A stretch of 64,000 nucleotides of DNA from Paenibacillus guangzhouensis (GTDB taxonomy: Bacteria > Bacillota > Bacilli > Paenibacillales > Paenibacillaceae). Each line of letters starts with the position of its first letter. Position 1 is the first letter of the stretch. The notes beneath the pieces are model-generated. The model made no database searches. It was not told the DNA's origin and worked only from the letters and a program-made list of their open reading frames with translations. The position numbers and the translations under genes are program-made. Where the stretch lies: NCBI RefSeq assembly GCF_009363075.1, contig NZ_CP045293.1:4216001-4280000 (forward strand). Direction: 5' to 3'. Shown piece by piece: positions 1 through 9,717 of this stretch.

Positions 1-814
1 ACTTGGCATGCCTCCTCATCTGCACCCAGTTCACAAGCCATAAAATAAGGAACGATAACGACAATAATAGAATCGATACCGCTGCTGCACCCTGGGGATT
101 ATCACTCTCAACCTCGCCAAAAATGTAAACCGAAGCAATGAGCGTCTTGCCCGGAATATTCCCCGCGACAAGCACCACTGCACCAAACTCTGCCAGCGCA
201 CGCGAGAATGCGAGCATCGCTCCACTTAACACGCCTGGAAGAATCGATGGCAAAATGACACGACGAAACACATGGAACCTCGAAGCGCCGAGCAAATAAG
301 CTGCTTCTTCTTCGGATTTATCTAGTTCTTCAAGCAGTGGTTGAATGGCACGAATAACGAATGGAAATGTCACGAAGACCATGGCGATCACGATCGCCGG
401 CTCATGGAATACAATCGGCATACCCAATTGCTCTGCCAATGAACCTACCCAGCTATTCGGGCCGAGCAGCAATAGAATCATTAATCCGCCGACAGCGGTT
501 GGTAAAGCGAAGGGGAGATCCACGAGGCTGTTCAAGAAGGTACGACCTATAAATTGATATCGATTCAATACCCATGCAATCATCGTGCCAATGAGTATAT
601 TGATCGCCGTTGCAATCAGCGACAGCTTCAAGGTCAATAGGATTGACTTCCAAGCAAGCGGATCGCTTACGCTATCCGTGAACGCGCTCCATCCGAGCGA
701 GAATGACTTGGTGTATACACCGATAATTGGCAAGGCAATGAGTACGATAAAATACAGCATGACTGTACTCCGAAATCCCCAACTCCATCCTTTGTGACGC
801 AAAATGCCATTCAT
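1..814 (-). CDS. cysT: sulfate ABC transporter permease, 3' end outside window
   Basis: Inner-membrane permease of the CysTWA sulfate/thiosulfate importer (CysU/CysT family). The gene runs off the left edge, so 271 codons are visible out of about 275-280 usual for the family; only the last few residues are missing. Several hydrophobic segments are clear, and the cytoplasmic loop that contacts the ATPase is visible as EEAAYLLGAS followed by FRRVILP. The segment SALAEFGAVV-like (read as RALAEFGAVVLVAGN) is typical of CysT and its molybdate relatives. Start chosen at the ATG with GAGGAGG 8 bases upstream. cysW and cysA would be expected further left. It could be a molybdate permease, but the length and the LPTAVGG region favour sulfate. 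Confidence 0.88.
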   Translation of the reverse strand, partial: MNGILRHKGWSWGFRSTVMLYFIVLIALPIIGVYTKSFSLGWSAFTDSVSDPLAWKSILLTLKLSLIATAINILIGTMIAWVLNRYQFIGRTFLNSLVDLPFALPTAVGGLMILLLLGPNSWVGSLAEQLGMPIVFHEPAIVIAMVFVTFPFVIRAIQPLLEELDKSEEEAAYLLGASRFHVFRRVILPSILPGVLSGAMLAFSRALAEFGAVVLVAGNIPGKTLIASVYIFGEVESDNPQGAAAVSILLLSLSFLILWLVNWVQMRRHAK

Positions 815-840
815 GCCTAGATCCTCCTCGTGCAGCGAAG

Positions 841-877
841 TTCATATAATTCCTATTTATTTACTTGGTATTATGAA
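841..877 (-). promoter_or_regulatory. candidate CymR-type operator for the sulfate permease gene
   Basis: An imperfect inverted repeat reads TTCATATAATTCC, a 13-base spacer, then GGTATTATGAA on the plus strand. The core AATTCC-tatttatttactt-GGTATT resembles the motif bound by the cysteine regulator CymR upstream of sulfur genes in Bacillales (recalled family knowledge). It lies at and just after the predicted transcription start of the permease gene, a position suited to repression. Confidence 0.45.
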
Positions 878-878
878 C

Positions 879-908
879 ACTCTACCACTTGTTACCGAAT
901 AACGTCAA
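879..908 (-). promoter_or_regulatory. sigma-A-like promoter for the sulfate permease gene
   Basis: On the minus strand TTGACG (903-908) and TAGAGT (879-884) are separated by 18 bases, a good fit to the vegetative -35/-10 pattern. Transcription would start near 872, inside the inverted repeat at 841-877. Confidence 0.55.
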
Positions 909-1007
909 TGACTAAATCTCATATCCGTTTATCAGGTTTTCTAATGCATTCTATTCGTTTTCCTTATGATGTGTGAATGCCTATTATGCTATCTCCACGC
1001 AAACATG

Positions 1008-1038
1008 AAAAAACCGACCACCCTTATCGGGTAATCGG
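1008..1038 (-). terminator. intrinsic terminator of the yigZ-tetR unit
   Basis: Minus strand: CCGATTACCC, loop GATAA, GGGTGGTCGG (10 pairs, two G-T) followed by six T. It starts four bases after the TetR stop codon. Confidence 0.85.
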
Positions 1039-1041
1039 CTG

Positions 1042-1641
1042 CTATGGTTGAATCGCAGGTGATTCAATGATTTTCAATAATGATTGAATGTGGGATAAGG
1101 CCGCGGGCTTTACGTCGTCAAATGAGACGCGATCCTGAATATAATACGAAATGAATCCATGTACGGATAAAAATAGCGTTAATGGGAGCGTAAGCTTTAA
1201 CGTCTCGGGATGTTTAGGTCCCATACTTTGACGAACGATGACAGAGAACAATTCCAGACTGCGAGCTTGCTCCGTTCTGCAATAAGCCAGCATCTCTTCT
1301 TCACGCATGAGGAACATAATCTCATAATGATGCGGCTTCTCAAGACCGAACCGGATTAACTCAAGCATGACATGTTCCAGCTTCGCAATGCCTTCTCCTG
1401 GCGCATGGGTATAGACACGTTCCATGACACGGATCAACGCATTGAAATCCTCTACGACGAGTGCATAGAACAGTTCAGCTTTTTCTTTAAAATGATAATA
1501 TAATGACCCATGGCTGTAACCAAGTTGCTGTCCGATGCTACGCATCGAGATCGCACGATACCCTTTGGTTACGAATAAATGCCGAGCGACTTCCAATATG
1601 CGTTCCCGGGTGAGCTCCTGCTCAACTGCTCTTCTCGCCAT
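1042..1641 (-). CDS. TetR/AcrR family transcriptional regulator
   Basis: 199-residue one-component repressor. The N-terminal 60 residues form the TetR helix-turn-helix (RERILEVARHLFVTKGY, then SMRSIGQQLGYSHGSLYYHF); the rest is an all-helical ligand domain that cannot be assigned. I chose the ATG at 1641 because AGGAGA sits 7 bases upstream; an in-frame ATG at 1728 lies inside yigZ and would give a non-family N-terminus. The gene follows yigZ after 11 bases, so they are probably one transcript, closed by the terminator at 1008-1038. The target genes are unknown; nothing nearby shows an obvious matching operator. Confidence 0.88.
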   Translation of the reverse strand: MARRAVEQELTRERILEVARHLFVTKGYRAISMRSIGQQLGYSHGSLYYHFKEKAELFYALVVEDFNALIRVMERVYTHAPGEGIAKLEHVMLELIRFGLEKPHHYEIMFLMREEEMLAYCRTEQARSLELFSVIVRQSMGPKHPETLKLTLPLTLFLSVHGFISYYIQDRVSFDDVKPAALSHIQSLLKIIESPAIQP

Positions 1642-1652
1642 ACCCTTTTCTC

Positions 1653-2285
1653 CTATTCTCCCTCGATGAAATACACCTGTTCTCCAATCGTTATCAATCC
1701 TTGACCTTGCGTTAAATCCGTCATCCATGCGATGAAGTCATCCGTATCCTTCGCCTCTGGCAAGCACCGCAAGGCAACCTTATCGGTGAACGCTGTCTCG
1801 CCCATTCGCATGCCGCGATTTCGGAGTTCATTCTCAAGCTTCCCCAGCCAAGTGTATTCCACTTCCACGAATACTTCCTGATGCAGCACCTTCGTAATCG
1901 ACTCCGCTGCTTCGATCGCAGCCACAGCACCGTCTGTATAGGCCCGGACAAGTCCGCCTGCACCTAACATGATTCCGCCGAAGTAACGCGTCACGACGAT
2001 GGCAACATTTTTCAAACCTTGATTCTTCAAGACTTCCAGAATCGGCTTTCCGGCTGTGCCGCTTGGCTCACCGTCATCCGATTGCTTCTGAATTTCATCA
2101 CGCTCGCCGATCATATAGGCGGAACAGTTATGTGTGGCATTCCAGTGCAATTTCTTGATCTCATCAATAAAACGAATCGCTTCATCTTCCGTCGCAACAG
2201 GTCTGCCGTAACCGATGAACCGTGACTTCTTAATGACGATCTCCTTACTGCCAAACGCCCTAACCGTCTTATATCGATCTAACAT
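1653..2285 (-). CDS. YigZ/IMPACT family protein (YvyE-like)
   Basis: 210 residues, normal length for the bacterial YigZ/YvyE branch of the IMPACT family. The diagnostic N-terminal domain is present: KKSRFIGYGRPV, then ATHNCSAYMIG and the signature SDDGEPSGTAGKPILEVL, with YFGGIMLGAGGLVRAY after it. A second small alpha/beta domain occupies about residues 140-210. The family is linked to translation control in eukaryotes (IMPACT/YIH1); the bacterial role is not settled. It is immediately upstream of the TetR gene and likely shares its mRNA. Confidence 0.9.
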   Translation of the reverse strand: MLDRYKTVRAFGSKEIVIKKSRFIGYGRPVATEDEAIRFIDEIKKLHWNATHNCSAYMIGERDEIQKQSDDGEPSGTAGKPILEVLKNQGLKNVAIVVTRYFGGIMLGAGGLVRAYTDGAVAAIEAAESITKVLHQEVFVEVEYTWLGKLENELRNRGMRMGETAFTDKVALRCLPEAKDTDDFIAWMTDLTQGQGLITIGEQVYFIEGE

Positions 2286-2347
2286 GACTGATCATCCTCT
2301 GCTAATACTACAAAAAGAGAAACAATTTGTAGACTTATATATTCCAA

Positions 2348-2380
2348 GAAAGCAGTCCACGCTGCCGTGAACTGCTTCTT
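2348..2380 (-). terminator. intrinsic terminator after pgi
   Basis: Minus strand AAGCAGTTCACG, loop GCAG, CGTGGACTGCTT, then TTCTTGG. The stem is strong with one G-T pair; the T tract is weak. It lies between the pgi stop and the yigZ start. Confidence 0.65.
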
Positions 2381-2416
2381 GACATGATCCTTATCTGGTT
2401 GCTGCCTGGTTCAAGA

Positions 2417-3772
2417 TTATTCGGAAAGTCTCGATTCGAGCTCCGCTTTTTCTTTTTCATATCCTGGCTTACCAAGAAGTGCGAACATGTTCTTCTTATA
2501 GGCTTCTACGCCTGGTTGGTCAAATGGATTGACGCCGGACAAGTAGCCGCTGATACCACAAGCAATTTCAAAGAAATACACGAGCGATCCGAATGCGTAA
2601 GGTGTCATATCCGGAATCGTCACGATCAAGTTCGGCACATGGCCGTCTGTATGCGCAAGCATCGTACCTTGGAAGGCCTTCTTGTTCACGAAGTCCATTG
2701 TCTTGCCTGTTAGGAAGTTCAAGCCGTCCAAATCATCTGGATCGCTCTCGATCGTAATGTGGGATGGCACTTCTTCCACTTGGATGATCGTCTCGAACAG
2801 GTTGCGGGATCCTTCTTGAATGAATTGTCCCATCGAGTGAAGATCTGTCGAGAAATCAACGGATGCCGGATAGATGCCTTTGTAGTCTTTTCCTTCGCTC
2901 TCGCCGTACAATTGCTTCCACCATTCGGATACGAAGTGAAGTGCCGGCTCATAGTTCACAAGGATTTCGATCGCTTTACCTTTGCGATAGAGCGCGTTAC
3001 GAACAGCAGCATATTGGTACGCTTGGTTCTCCGCAACATTCGGGTTGTTATATTCTGTTGCTGCATCGGCAGCACCTTGCATCATCTCATCGATGTTGAT
3101 GCCTGCTACCGCAATTGGAAGTAGACCAACGGCTGTTAATACGGAGTACCGGCCGCCTACATCGTCAGGAATCACGAATGTCTCGTAGCCTTCTTCATTC
3201 GAGAGCTTCTTCAACGCGCCTTTCTCACGATCTGTTGTCGCGTAGATGCGTTTGCGAGCGCCTTCCTTGCCATATTTCTTCTCGAGCAATGCGCGGAATA
3301 CGCGGAATGCAATCGCTGGCTCTGTTGTTGTACCAGATTTCGAGATAACATTCACGGAGAAGTCGCGATCGCCGATCAATTGAATCAGATGATTCACATA
3401 GTTCGAGCTGATGTTGTTCCCTGCGAAGTAAATTTCTGGCGTTTTGCGTTCTTCTTTTGGAAGCATGTTATAGAAGGAATGCGACAGCATTTCGATCGCT
3501 GCACGTGCGCCAAGGTATGAACCGCCGATCCCGATGACAACTAAGACTTCGGAATCCGATTGAATTTGCTCTGCGGATTTCTTAATGCGTGCGAATTCTT
3601 CTTTATCATAATTAAATGGCAAGTCGATCCAACCTAAGAAGTCGGAACCTACGCCGGACTTATTATGAAGCTGTTCATGAGCAAGACGAATCGGTTCTGC
3701 GAAATAATCGACTTCATGTTGCCCTACGAATGCTGCTGCTTTGCTGTAATCAAACTGGATTTTTCTACTCAT
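2417..3772 (-). CDS. pgi: glucose-6-phosphate isomerase
   Basis: Cytosolic isomerase of glucose-6-phosphate and fructose-6-phosphate in glycolysis. 451 residues, the usual size of the short Bacillus-type enzyme. Seen in the sequence: the sugar-phosphate binding segment [14 protein letters not shown] (about residues 79-92), [17 protein letters not shown] (about 141-157), [16 protein letters not shown], and the C-terminal [10 protein letters not shown] that carries the catalytic lysine. The start ATG has AGGAGG 8 bases upstream. It is a single-gene unit divergent from the dehydrogenase at 4008. Confidence 0.97.
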   Translation of the reverse strand: MSRKIQFDYSKAAAFVGQHEVDYFAEPIRLAHEQLHNKSGVGSDFLGWIDLPFNYDKEEFARIKKSAEQIQSDSEVLVVIGIGGSYLGARAAIEMLSHSFYNMLPKEERKTPEIYFAGNNISSNYVNHLIQLIGDRDFSVNVISKSGTTTEPAIAFRVFRALLEKKYGKEGARKRIYATTDREKGALKKLSNEEGYETFVIPDDVGGRYSVLTAVGLLPIAVAGINIDEMMQGAADAATEYNNPNVAENQAYQYAAVRNALYRKGKAIEILVNYEPALHFVSEWWKQLYGESEGKDYKGIYPASVDFSTDLHSMGQFIQEGSRNLFETIIQVEEVPSHITIESDPDDLDGLNFLTGKTMDFVNKKAFQGTMLAHTDGHVPNLIVTIPDMTPYAFGSLVYFFEIACGISGYLSGVNPFDQPGVEAYKKNMFALLGKPGYEKEKAELESRLSE

Positions 3773-3957
3773 GGTATTTCCTCCTAGCCATTCTTTTTTT
3801 CTCTATAAACTTTCGTCCTTTAAACCGTCACATTATCGGTTAGCATTAGGATACTGGATTTCCGCCAATAATACAAGTTCAGACGATGCACTTCTTGCAA
3901 CTTTTATCCAATGTAGACAAAACTCGTTTCCTCGAAACTTTAACTATACGATTGTGG

Positions 3958-3963
3958 TAAAAT
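3958..3963 (+). promoter_or_regulatory. extended -10 element for the dehydrogenase at 4008
   Basis: TGGTAAAAT reads as an extended -10 (TGn plus TAAAAT) 45 bases upstream of the start codon. No convincing -35 box is visible. Confidence 0.4.
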
Positions 3964-4007
3964 GATCTAAGCGTTTGACTACAATGTGTAAGGACGAGGT
4001 GAGCCTG

Positions 4008-4895
4008 ATGAAAAACATCGGTTTTATTGGACTCGGGACCATGGGGGCCCCGATGGTCGCAAATCTACTAAGCAAAGGGTTTGCCGTAACGGTATATAAC
4101 CGTACAGCATCCAAAACAGAAGAATCACGTGCACTTGGCGCAAAGGTTGCCAATACACCAGCAGAAGCTGCGCAAGCATCGGATGTTCTCATATCCATTA
4201 TCAGCAACGATCAGGCAACGGAAGAGGTCTATTACGGCGAAAACGGAATTTTCGCAGGCCTTCATTCCAATCTGACAATCATTGATTGCAGTACGTTGTC
4301 GCCTGCGCTCGTGAAGCGTCTATCGAAGGATCTCTCCACGCAAGGCGTACGCTTCCTGGATGCACCGGTTACCGGTAGCAAGCCTGGAGCGGTAAACGGA
4401 ACTCTCCTCTTCATGATTGGCGGAGAAGAATCCGTCATGCAGCAGCATATGGATGTATTCGAAGCGTTAGGCACGAAATTCTTATACATGGGTGAGAACG
4501 GCAGCGGTTCAATCGCCAAGCTCGCACATAATACGATTGTCGGTATTAACAACGTAGCGCTCGCCGAAGGCTTCTCGATCGCAGCCAAAGCGAACCTGCC
4601 CATGTACAATTTCATGGAACTCATTCAATCCGGTTCCGCCGGCAGTAAAGCCGCTGAACTCAAAGGCCGCAAAATCATTGAACATGACTTCAGCAATCAA
4701 TTCTCACTTAACCTCATGCTCAAGGATATGAAGTTGTCTTCACAGCTTACCGATGAGATGCAGCTTCCTACACCGATGCTGGAAGCAGCGAAGAGCATGC
4801 TTCAGATGGGACAGACTCAAGGCTTCGGTGAAGAAGACCTGAGCGCCGTCGCCAAAGCCTATGAGCAATGGATCGGCAAACGTATCGGCGACTAG
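4008..4895 (+). CDS. NAD(P)-dependent beta-hydroxyacid dehydrogenase (HIBADH family)
   Basis: 295-residue oxidoreductase of the 3-hydroxyisobutyrate dehydrogenase/tartronate semialdehyde reductase family. The Rossmann motif GFIGLGTMGAPMVANLL opens the protein. The substrate loop DAPVTGSKPGAVNGTL lies at about residues 120-135 and the catalytic lysine is in KLAHNTIVG at about 170. The start at 4008 is preceded by GAGGTGAG, with 5 bases between; an upstream in-frame ATG at 3975 lacks a binding site and would precede the Rossmann strand. The exact substrate cannot be read from sequence; the two flanking genes (glycolysis, pentose phosphate) do not decide it. Confidence 0.88.
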   Translation: MKNIGFIGLGTMGAPMVANLLSKGFAVTVYNRTASKTEESRALGAKVANTPAEAAQASDVLISIISNDQATEEVYYGENGIFAGLHSNLTIIDCSTLSPALVKRLSKDLSTQGVRFLDAPVTGSKPGAVNGTLLFMIGGEESVMQQHMDVFEALGTKFLYMGENGSGSIAKLAHNTIVGINNVALAEGFSIAAKANLPMYNFMELIQSGSAGSKAAELKGRKIIEHDFSNQFSLNLMLKDMKLSSQLTDEMQLPTPMLEAAKSMLQMGQTQGFGEEDLSAVAKAYEQWIGKRIGD

Positions 4896-4912
4896 ATCGA
4901 TCATGATTTGGA

Positions 4913-4961
4913 AAAGGGTGGCTCGTCAAAGGTCCTGCGATGGACTGACGAGCCACCCTTT
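4913..4961. terminator. bidirectional terminator between convergent genes
   Basis: A perfect 16-pair stem, AAAGGGTGGCTCGTCA with its complement at 4946-4961, closes a 17-base loop. A and T tracts flank both sides, so it can end both the dehydrogenase transcript and the ppnP transcript. Confidence 0.88.
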
Positions 4962-4986
4962 CCATATTCATGAAACATGTCGGTGG

Positions 4987-5313
4987 TTATTCTGTGATGT
5001 AAGAGCAGCAATAGTCCGTAACGGAAGCAATTTGCAGCTTGAATTTCGCGTTCGCCGGAACGGTGAACTCGCCTTCGCCTTGAATATGAATCCATTCATC
5101 GCTGCCAGGAAGCTGAACTTTCAGATCCCCAGCGAGAATTTCCATAATCTCAACGCAATCGGTACCGAACTCGTAATCCCCAGGCAGCATAATGCCGAGT
5201 GTCTTCTTCGTTCCGTCTGCGAACAATACGGTGCGGCTCGTCACCTTACCGTCGAAATAAATATTTGCTTTTTTGACTGCAGTTACATTCTCGAATTGTT
5301 TACTCTCCGCCAT
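4987..5313 (-). CDS. ppnP: pyrimidine/purine nucleoside phosphorylase (PpnP/YaiE family)
   Basis: 108 residues, a small single-domain cupin of the DUF1255 family now known as PpnP, which splits nucleosides with phosphate to free base and ribose 1-phosphate. Characteristic strings are [29 protein letters not shown] and [16 protein letters not shown], with the C-terminal [15 protein letters not shown]. The start MAESKQF was chosen over an ATG nine codons upstream because a GGAAGAGAG site precedes it. It lies 48 bases after transketolase in the same direction; pentose salvage into the pentose phosphate pathway would fit that pairing (inference). Confidence 0.9.
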   Translation of the reverse strand: MAESKQFENVTAVKKANIYFDGKVTSRTVLFADGTKKTLGIMLPGDYEFGTDCVEIMEILAGDLKVQLPGSDEWIHIQGEGEFTVPANAKFKLQIASVTDYCCSYITE

Positions 5314-5361
5314 GTCTCTCTTCCCTTTCCCAGGAACCAATATTTAATTCGTGACTACCTC

Positions 5362-7377
5362 TTATAACAATGCTTTTACTTTGTTAACAACATTCTCAAC
5401 CGTGAAGCCATATTCTTTGATCACGCGGTCGCCAGGAGCGGAAGCACCGAATGTGGAGATGCCAAGGATATCGCCTTGATCGCCAACATATTTCTCCCAA
5501 CCCATTGGATGTGCCATCTCGATCGCAAGGCGTGCTTTGACGCCAGGCAAGATAACGGAATCCTTGTATTCTTTGGACTGCTTATCGAATAGATCCCAGC
5601 TCGGCATGCTGATAACACGTACTTGAATGCCTTCTTCAGCGAGTGCTTTTTGGGCTGCAACAGCCAATTGAACCTCAGAACCTGTTGCGATAAGTTGAGC
5701 TTGCGGCGTACCGCTCGCCTCAGATACCACATAAGCACCTTTCTTGATGCCTTCGCGGGACAATTCAGCCGTTGTCTCCAAGATTGGCAAGTTCTGACGT
5801 GTTAACACAAGCGCTACTGGGTTCTTACGGTTCTCAACCGCGTATGCCCAAGCTGCCGATGTCTCGTTGCCGTCTGCAGGACGAAGCACCGTCAAGTTCG
5901 GAATAATACGAAGCGAAGCCAATTGCTCGATTGGCTCATGCGTAGGACCGTCTTCCCCTACAGCGATGGAGTCATGCGTCAAGACATAGACCACTGGAAG
6001 TCCCATCAATGCAGACAGACGAACTGCTGGACGCAGGTAATCGGTAAATACGAAGAATGTACCGCCGTATATACGAACACCGCCGTGCAGCATCATACCG
6101 TTGATTGCCGTTGCCATACCGAACTCGCGAACGCCAAAGTAGATATTACGTCCTGCATAGTTCTCTGCATTGTAGACATCGATTCCTTTGAGGTGAGTCA
6201 TCGTGGAGCTCTCTAAGTCTGCAGAACCACCCATCAAGTTCGGAACGTTCGGTGCAAGACCGTTCAAGGCATTACCGGAAGCAACACGCGTCGACAACGC
6301 TTTGTCTGCTGCTGTATATTTCGGAAGGTCGCGATCCCAACCTTCAGGAAGCTCGCCATTCACGGCTTGCTCGAATTGCTTCGCAAGTTCAGGGTAAGCT
6401 GCTTTGTATGCTTCAAACTGCTCATTCCATGCTTTGTTAGTCGCGATACCGCGATCTTTCACTTCTTGGAAATGAGCACGTACTTCTTGCGGTACGAAGA
6501 ATGGCTCTTCGGAAGACCATCCGTAGAATTCTTTTGTTAATTTCGTCTCGTCAGCGCCAAGTGGAGATCCGTGCGTACCGCCATGGCCGCCTTTACCTTG
6601 TTTGTTCGGGCTGCCGAAACCGATGACCGTTTTCACTTCGATCAATGTCGGTTTGTTCAGCTCTTGTTGTGCAGCTGCGATTGCTGCTTCTAGCGCCGGA
6701 AGATCATTACCGTCTTCTACGCGAAGCACTTGCCAGCCATACGCTTCAAAACGCATTTGAGCGCTCTCGGAGTTCGATAAGCCTAGTTTACCATCAAGGG
6801 AAATATCATTGGAATCGTACAGAACGACTAATTTGCCAAGCTTCAAATGGCCTGCAAGGGAAGCTGCTTCATGGGATACGCCTTCCATCAAGTCGCCATC
6901 GCCGCAAATCGCGTAAGTGAAGTGGTCAACAACTTTAAAGTTATCTTTGTTATACGTTGCGCCGAGTTGCGTCTCAGCAAGCGCCATACCGACAGCCATC
7001 GCAATCCCTTGACCCAGTGGTCCAGTCGTTGCATCCACGCCTGCTGTGTGACCATACTCTGGATGTCCTGGTGTTAAGCTTCCCCATTGACGGAAATTTT
7101 TGATTTCTTCGAGAGGAAGATCATAGCCGCTCAAGTGAAGCAAGCTGTACAATAACATGGAACCGTGTCCCGCAGATAGAACGAAACGGTCGCGGTTGAT
7201 CCACGTTGGGTTCGCTGGGTTATGGTTCATCACTTTCGCGAATAATTCATACCCCATTGGTGCTGCACCCATTGGCATTCCCGGGTGACCTGAATTGGCT
7301 TTCTCGATCGCATCGATCGCTAACGTACGAATCGTATCGATGGATAACTGTTCTACAGACTTATTGCTCGCTGTCAT
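5362..7377 (-). CDS. tkt: transketolase
   Basis: 671-residue thiamine-diphosphate enzyme that moves two-carbon units between sugar phosphates in the non-oxidative pentose phosphate pathway. Domain order is the pyrophosphate domain ([14 protein letters not shown]; the cofactor loop [18 protein letters not shown] at about 155-172), the pyrimidine domain ([54 protein letters not shown]) and the C-terminal domain. Length and motifs are normal. GGAGGAG lies 7 bases before the ATG. A dedicated promoter is visible at 7439-7468, and ppnP follows in the same direction. Confidence 0.97.
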   Translation of the reverse strand: MTASNKSVEQLSIDTIRTLAIDAIEKANSGHPGMPMGAAPMGYELFAKVMNHNPANPTWINRDRFVLSAGHGSMLLYSLLHLSGYDLPLEEIKNFRQWGSLTPGHPEYGHTAGVDATTGPLGQGIAMAVGMALAETQLGATYNKDNFKVVDHFTYAICGDGDLMEGVSHEAASLAGHLKLGKLVVLYDSNDISLDGKLGLSNSESAQMRFEAYGWQVLRVEDGNDLPALEAAIAAAQQELNKPTLIEVKTVIGFGSPNKQGKGGHGGTHGSPLGADETKLTKEFYGWSSEEPFFVPQEVRAHFQEVKDRGIATNKAWNEQFEAYKAAYPELAKQFEQAVNGELPEGWDRDLPKYTAADKALSTRVASGNALNGLAPNVPNLMGGSADLESSTMTHLKGIDVYNAENYAGRNIYFGVREFGMATAINGMMLHGGVRIYGGTFFVFTDYLRPAVRLSALMGLPVVYVLTHDSIAVGEDGPTHEPIEQLASLRIIPNLTVLRPADGNETSAAWAYAVENRKNPVALVLTRQNLPILETTAELSREGIKKGAYVVSEASGTPQAQLIATGSEVQLAVAAQKALAEEGIQVRVISMPSWDLFDKQSKEYKDSVILPGVKARLAIEMAHPMGWEKYVGDQGDILGISTFGASAPGDRVIKEYGFTVENVVNKVKALL

Positions 7378-7438
7378 GTTGTGACTCCTCCATTCATTAC
7401 TTTTAATAATATCAAATTGAGTATATTACATTGCTACT

Positions 7439-7468
7439 ATTGTACCACGTATCTCCGATACATTCCAA
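7439..7468 (-). promoter_or_regulatory. sigma-A-like promoter of tkt
   Basis: Minus strand TTGGAA (7463-7468) and TACAAT (7439-7444) with an 18-base spacer, 62 bases upstream of the tkt start codon. Confidence 0.5.
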
Positions 7469-7529
7469 TCCTCATTTTTTGAGCAAGGAAAATCTGCCCA
7501 TTGGCCCTTAATATCATAACCACTTTTTG

Positions 7530-7558
7530 AAAAAAATCCCCTCAATATTGAGGGGATT
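7530..7558 (-). terminator. intrinsic terminator of the nfo-purU unit
   Basis: A 24-base perfect palindrome (AATCCCCTCAAT and its complement, 7535-7558) is followed on the minus strand by a T run. It lies 13 bases after the purU stop codon. Confidence 0.9.
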
Positions 7559-7571
7559 CCATGTGATGTCT

Positions 7572-8432
7572 TTAGTTGAAAACAACCGTTTTATTCTGAT
7601 GTACCAAGACGCGGTCTTCAATATGCCAATGTACGGCACGCGCGAGAACGACGCGTTCAATCGTACGCCCGATGCGCTTCAGATCATCCACATCATCGCT
7701 GTGGCTTACGCGCTGCACGTCTTGCTCGATAATCGGGCCGCCGTCAAGCTCTTCCGTTACATAGTGAGCCGTTGCGCCGATAATTTTGACGCCGCGCGTA
7801 TAAGCTTGCGCATAAGGCTTGCCGCCGACAAAGGCAGGCAAGAACGAGTGATGGATATTAATGATTTGGTTCCGATAATGCTCTATAAATTTCGGAGAAA
7901 TGATCTGCATGTATCTCGCCAGAATGATCACGTCGGCTTTGCCGTCTACGACCTCAATCTGCTTACGCTCCGCCTCCGGCTTATTGTCCTTCGTCACTGG
8001 AATGTGGTGGTATGGAATACCGAACTGCTCCACATATTCGCGCATGTCATCATGATTGCTGACAACCATGGCGATATCCGCATCCAAATCTCCCGCTTGC
8101 CATTGCCATAGCAATTCCACCAGGCAGTGGTCTTCCTTCGATACAAAGATGGCGAGACGCTTCTTCTTGCTTACTTCGTGGATCCCCCACTTCATCTGGA
8201 ATTTGCTCGCAATCTCTTCGAAATCTTGCTTCAGCTTCGGCAATACGTTGCTTAGCTGCTGCAGATCAAATTCGATGCGCATGAAGAACATGCCGCCTTC
8301 CGGATCCATCGTGTATTGGTCCGATTGTACGATATTGGCACCGTGGTCAAAAAGAAAGCGCGATACCGCTGCTACAATTCCAGCCTGATCCGGGCATGAA
8401 ATAAGCATTCTTGCTCGATTCTGTTTATCCAT
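7572..8432 (-). CDS. purU: formyltetrahydrofolate deformylase
   Basis: 286 residues, normal length. PurU hydrolyses 10-formyl-tetrahydrofolate to formate and tetrahydrofolate and so balances one-carbon units. An N-terminal ACT domain (LISCPDQAGIVAAVSRFL) covers about residues 8-90. The C-terminal formyltransferase-like domain carries the catalytic NIHHSFLPAFVGGKPYAQA (Asn-His region at about 195), and RVSHSDDVDDL near the end. The start has GAGGG 9 bases upstream. It follows the endonuclease IV gene by 21 bases and probably shares its transcript. Confidence 0.95.
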   Translation of the reverse strand: MDKQNRARMLISCPDQAGIVAAVSRFLFDHGANIVQSDQYTMDPEGGMFFMRIEFDLQQLSNVLPKLKQDFEEIASKFQMKWGIHEVSKKKRLAIFVSKEDHCLVELLWQWQAGDLDADIAMVVSNHDDMREYVEQFGIPYHHIPVTKDNKPEAERKQIEVVDGKADVIILARYMQIISPKFIEHYRNQIINIHHSFLPAFVGGKPYAQAYTRGVKIIGATAHYVTEELDGGPIIEQDVQRVSHSDDVDDLKRIGRTIERVVLARAVHWHIEDRVLVHQNKTVVFN

Positions 8433-8453
8433 CTCTCTACCCTCTGTTTCTAT

Positions 8454-9578
8454 TTATTTAATAAGTTGTTTCCCAGCGAACCATCCCATAATACGTCGAT
8501 TGATCTCTTCTTCGCTCAGCTCCGGGAACACGCTTGCTTCTGCCACCATATCATAGAGGCGGTCCATCGGTTCGCGAGGATCAGCTTTCTTCGCTTTGGC
8601 GTCATTCTTAAGCGTCGTCCACGTCGACAAGACGAACTCACGAGGATCTACCTCTGCTTTGTCATAGAACGCGTGCAGTCGCTCCACGTCCGCCAGATAA
8701 GCTTGTCCAAAGCGCTCTCCAATATCACCGCGGAGAAGCGCGATTTCGGCTTCATACATCGGACGTTGTTTTTTGTCGTCTTTCCCGATCCAAGGCGTCT
8801 CCAGGATGAACGGTCTGCCAGCCAACGCTTCATGGGAGATGACGCGTTTCATGGCATCATAGCCGATCCAGCCTGCCCCTACCGGAGCATGTCTGTCTTT
8901 TCCTGCGCCTGTCGGATTTTTACTATCATTCATATGAACGACGGCGATGCGATCCAGACCAACCACTTGATCGAACTTCGTCAGCACGCCGTCCAGGTCG
9001 TTCACGATATCGTAGCCCGCATCGTGAATATGGCATGTATCCATGCAGACCGTCAAGCGGTGATTGTCTTGTACCTTCTCAATGATCGAGGCAATCTCCT
9101 CGAAGCTGCGTCCGATTTCTGTCCCTTTGCCTGCCATCGTCTCGAGCGCAATGTTCACGTCGAGCTCTTTCGTTCCGTTCAGTACCAGATTCAAGCCTTC
9201 CGCAATGCGGTTAATGCCGTACTCCGGGTCTTTCTCGGTATATGCCCCTGGATGAAGGACGATATTGCGAACGCCGATCGCTTGGGTCCGGCGAATCTCT
9301 TCCTGTAAGAAGTTCACCGCCAGCTCGAACGTATCCGGCTTGTACGACCCGAGGTTAATAATATATGGCGCATGCACGACAATCTCATCGATGCCATGCT
9401 GCCCCATTACATCTCTACCTTCAGCAATGTAGAGCGAATCGATCGCTTTACGGCGTGTATTCTGCGGTGCGCCTGTATATATCATGAATGTGCTTGAGCC
9501 GTAGGAAATCGCTTCTTTTGCAGCCGTGAGCAAGCCTTTGTCTGAAAATGATACGTGTGATCCGATTTTCAACATCAT
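8454..9578 (-). CDS. nfo: endonuclease IV (AP endonuclease) with C-terminal extension
   Basis: Zinc-dependent apurinic/apyrimidinic endonuclease of base excision repair. The TIM-barrel metal-ligand segments are all present: IGSHVSF (N-terminal His), [54 protein letters not shown] and FILETPW. The catalytic domain ends near residue 285. The protein continues to 374 residues, whereas most family members stop at about 280-300; the extra 80-90 residues ([13 protein letters not shown] through [10 protein letters not shown]) are charged and probably helical. The start could be one codon later; both ATGs follow AAAGGGG. Confidence 0.93.
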   Translation of the reverse strand: MMLKIGSHVSFSDKGLLTAAKEAISYGSSTFMIYTGAPQNTRRKAIDSLYIAEGRDVMGQHGIDEIVVHAPYIINLGSYKPDTFELAVNFLQEEIRRTQAIGVRNIVLHPGAYTEKDPEYGINRIAEGLNLVLNGTKELDVNIALETMAGKGTEIGRSFEEIASIIEKVQDNHRLTVCMDTCHIHDAGYDIVNDLDGVLTKFDQVVGLDRIAVVHMNDSKNPTGAGKDRHAPVGAGWIGYDAMKRVISHEALAGRPFILETPWIGKDDKKQRPMYEAEIALLRGDIGERFGQAYLADVERLHAFYDKAEVDPREFVLSTWTTLKNDAKAKKADPREPMDRLYDMVAEASVFPELSEEEINRRIMGWFAGKQLIK

Positions 9579-9623
9579 TCATACCCCTTTTCCAAATAAT
9601 CAACCCTTATTTTACCTTGAATA

Positions 9624-9652
9624 TCGTCATAAAGCTAGAAATACGTTATAAT
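9624..9652 (+). promoter_or_regulatory. sigma-A-like promoter for the DUF2621-like gene
   Basis: TCGTCA (9624-9629) and a perfect TATAAT (9647-9652) are 17 bases apart, 65 bases upstream of the start codon at 9718. Confidence 0.55.
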
Positions 9653-9717
9653 TCTTAATATCCAATATTGCTCTATTTTCGGGCAATGCAATGCATTTAC
9701 ATAACGGTGGGGTGACG

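Noticed and set aside
815-1007. S-box or other sulfur riboswitch before the sulfate permease
   Set aside because: None of the conserved SAM riboswitch segments is visible; an operator-like inverted repeat explains the region better.
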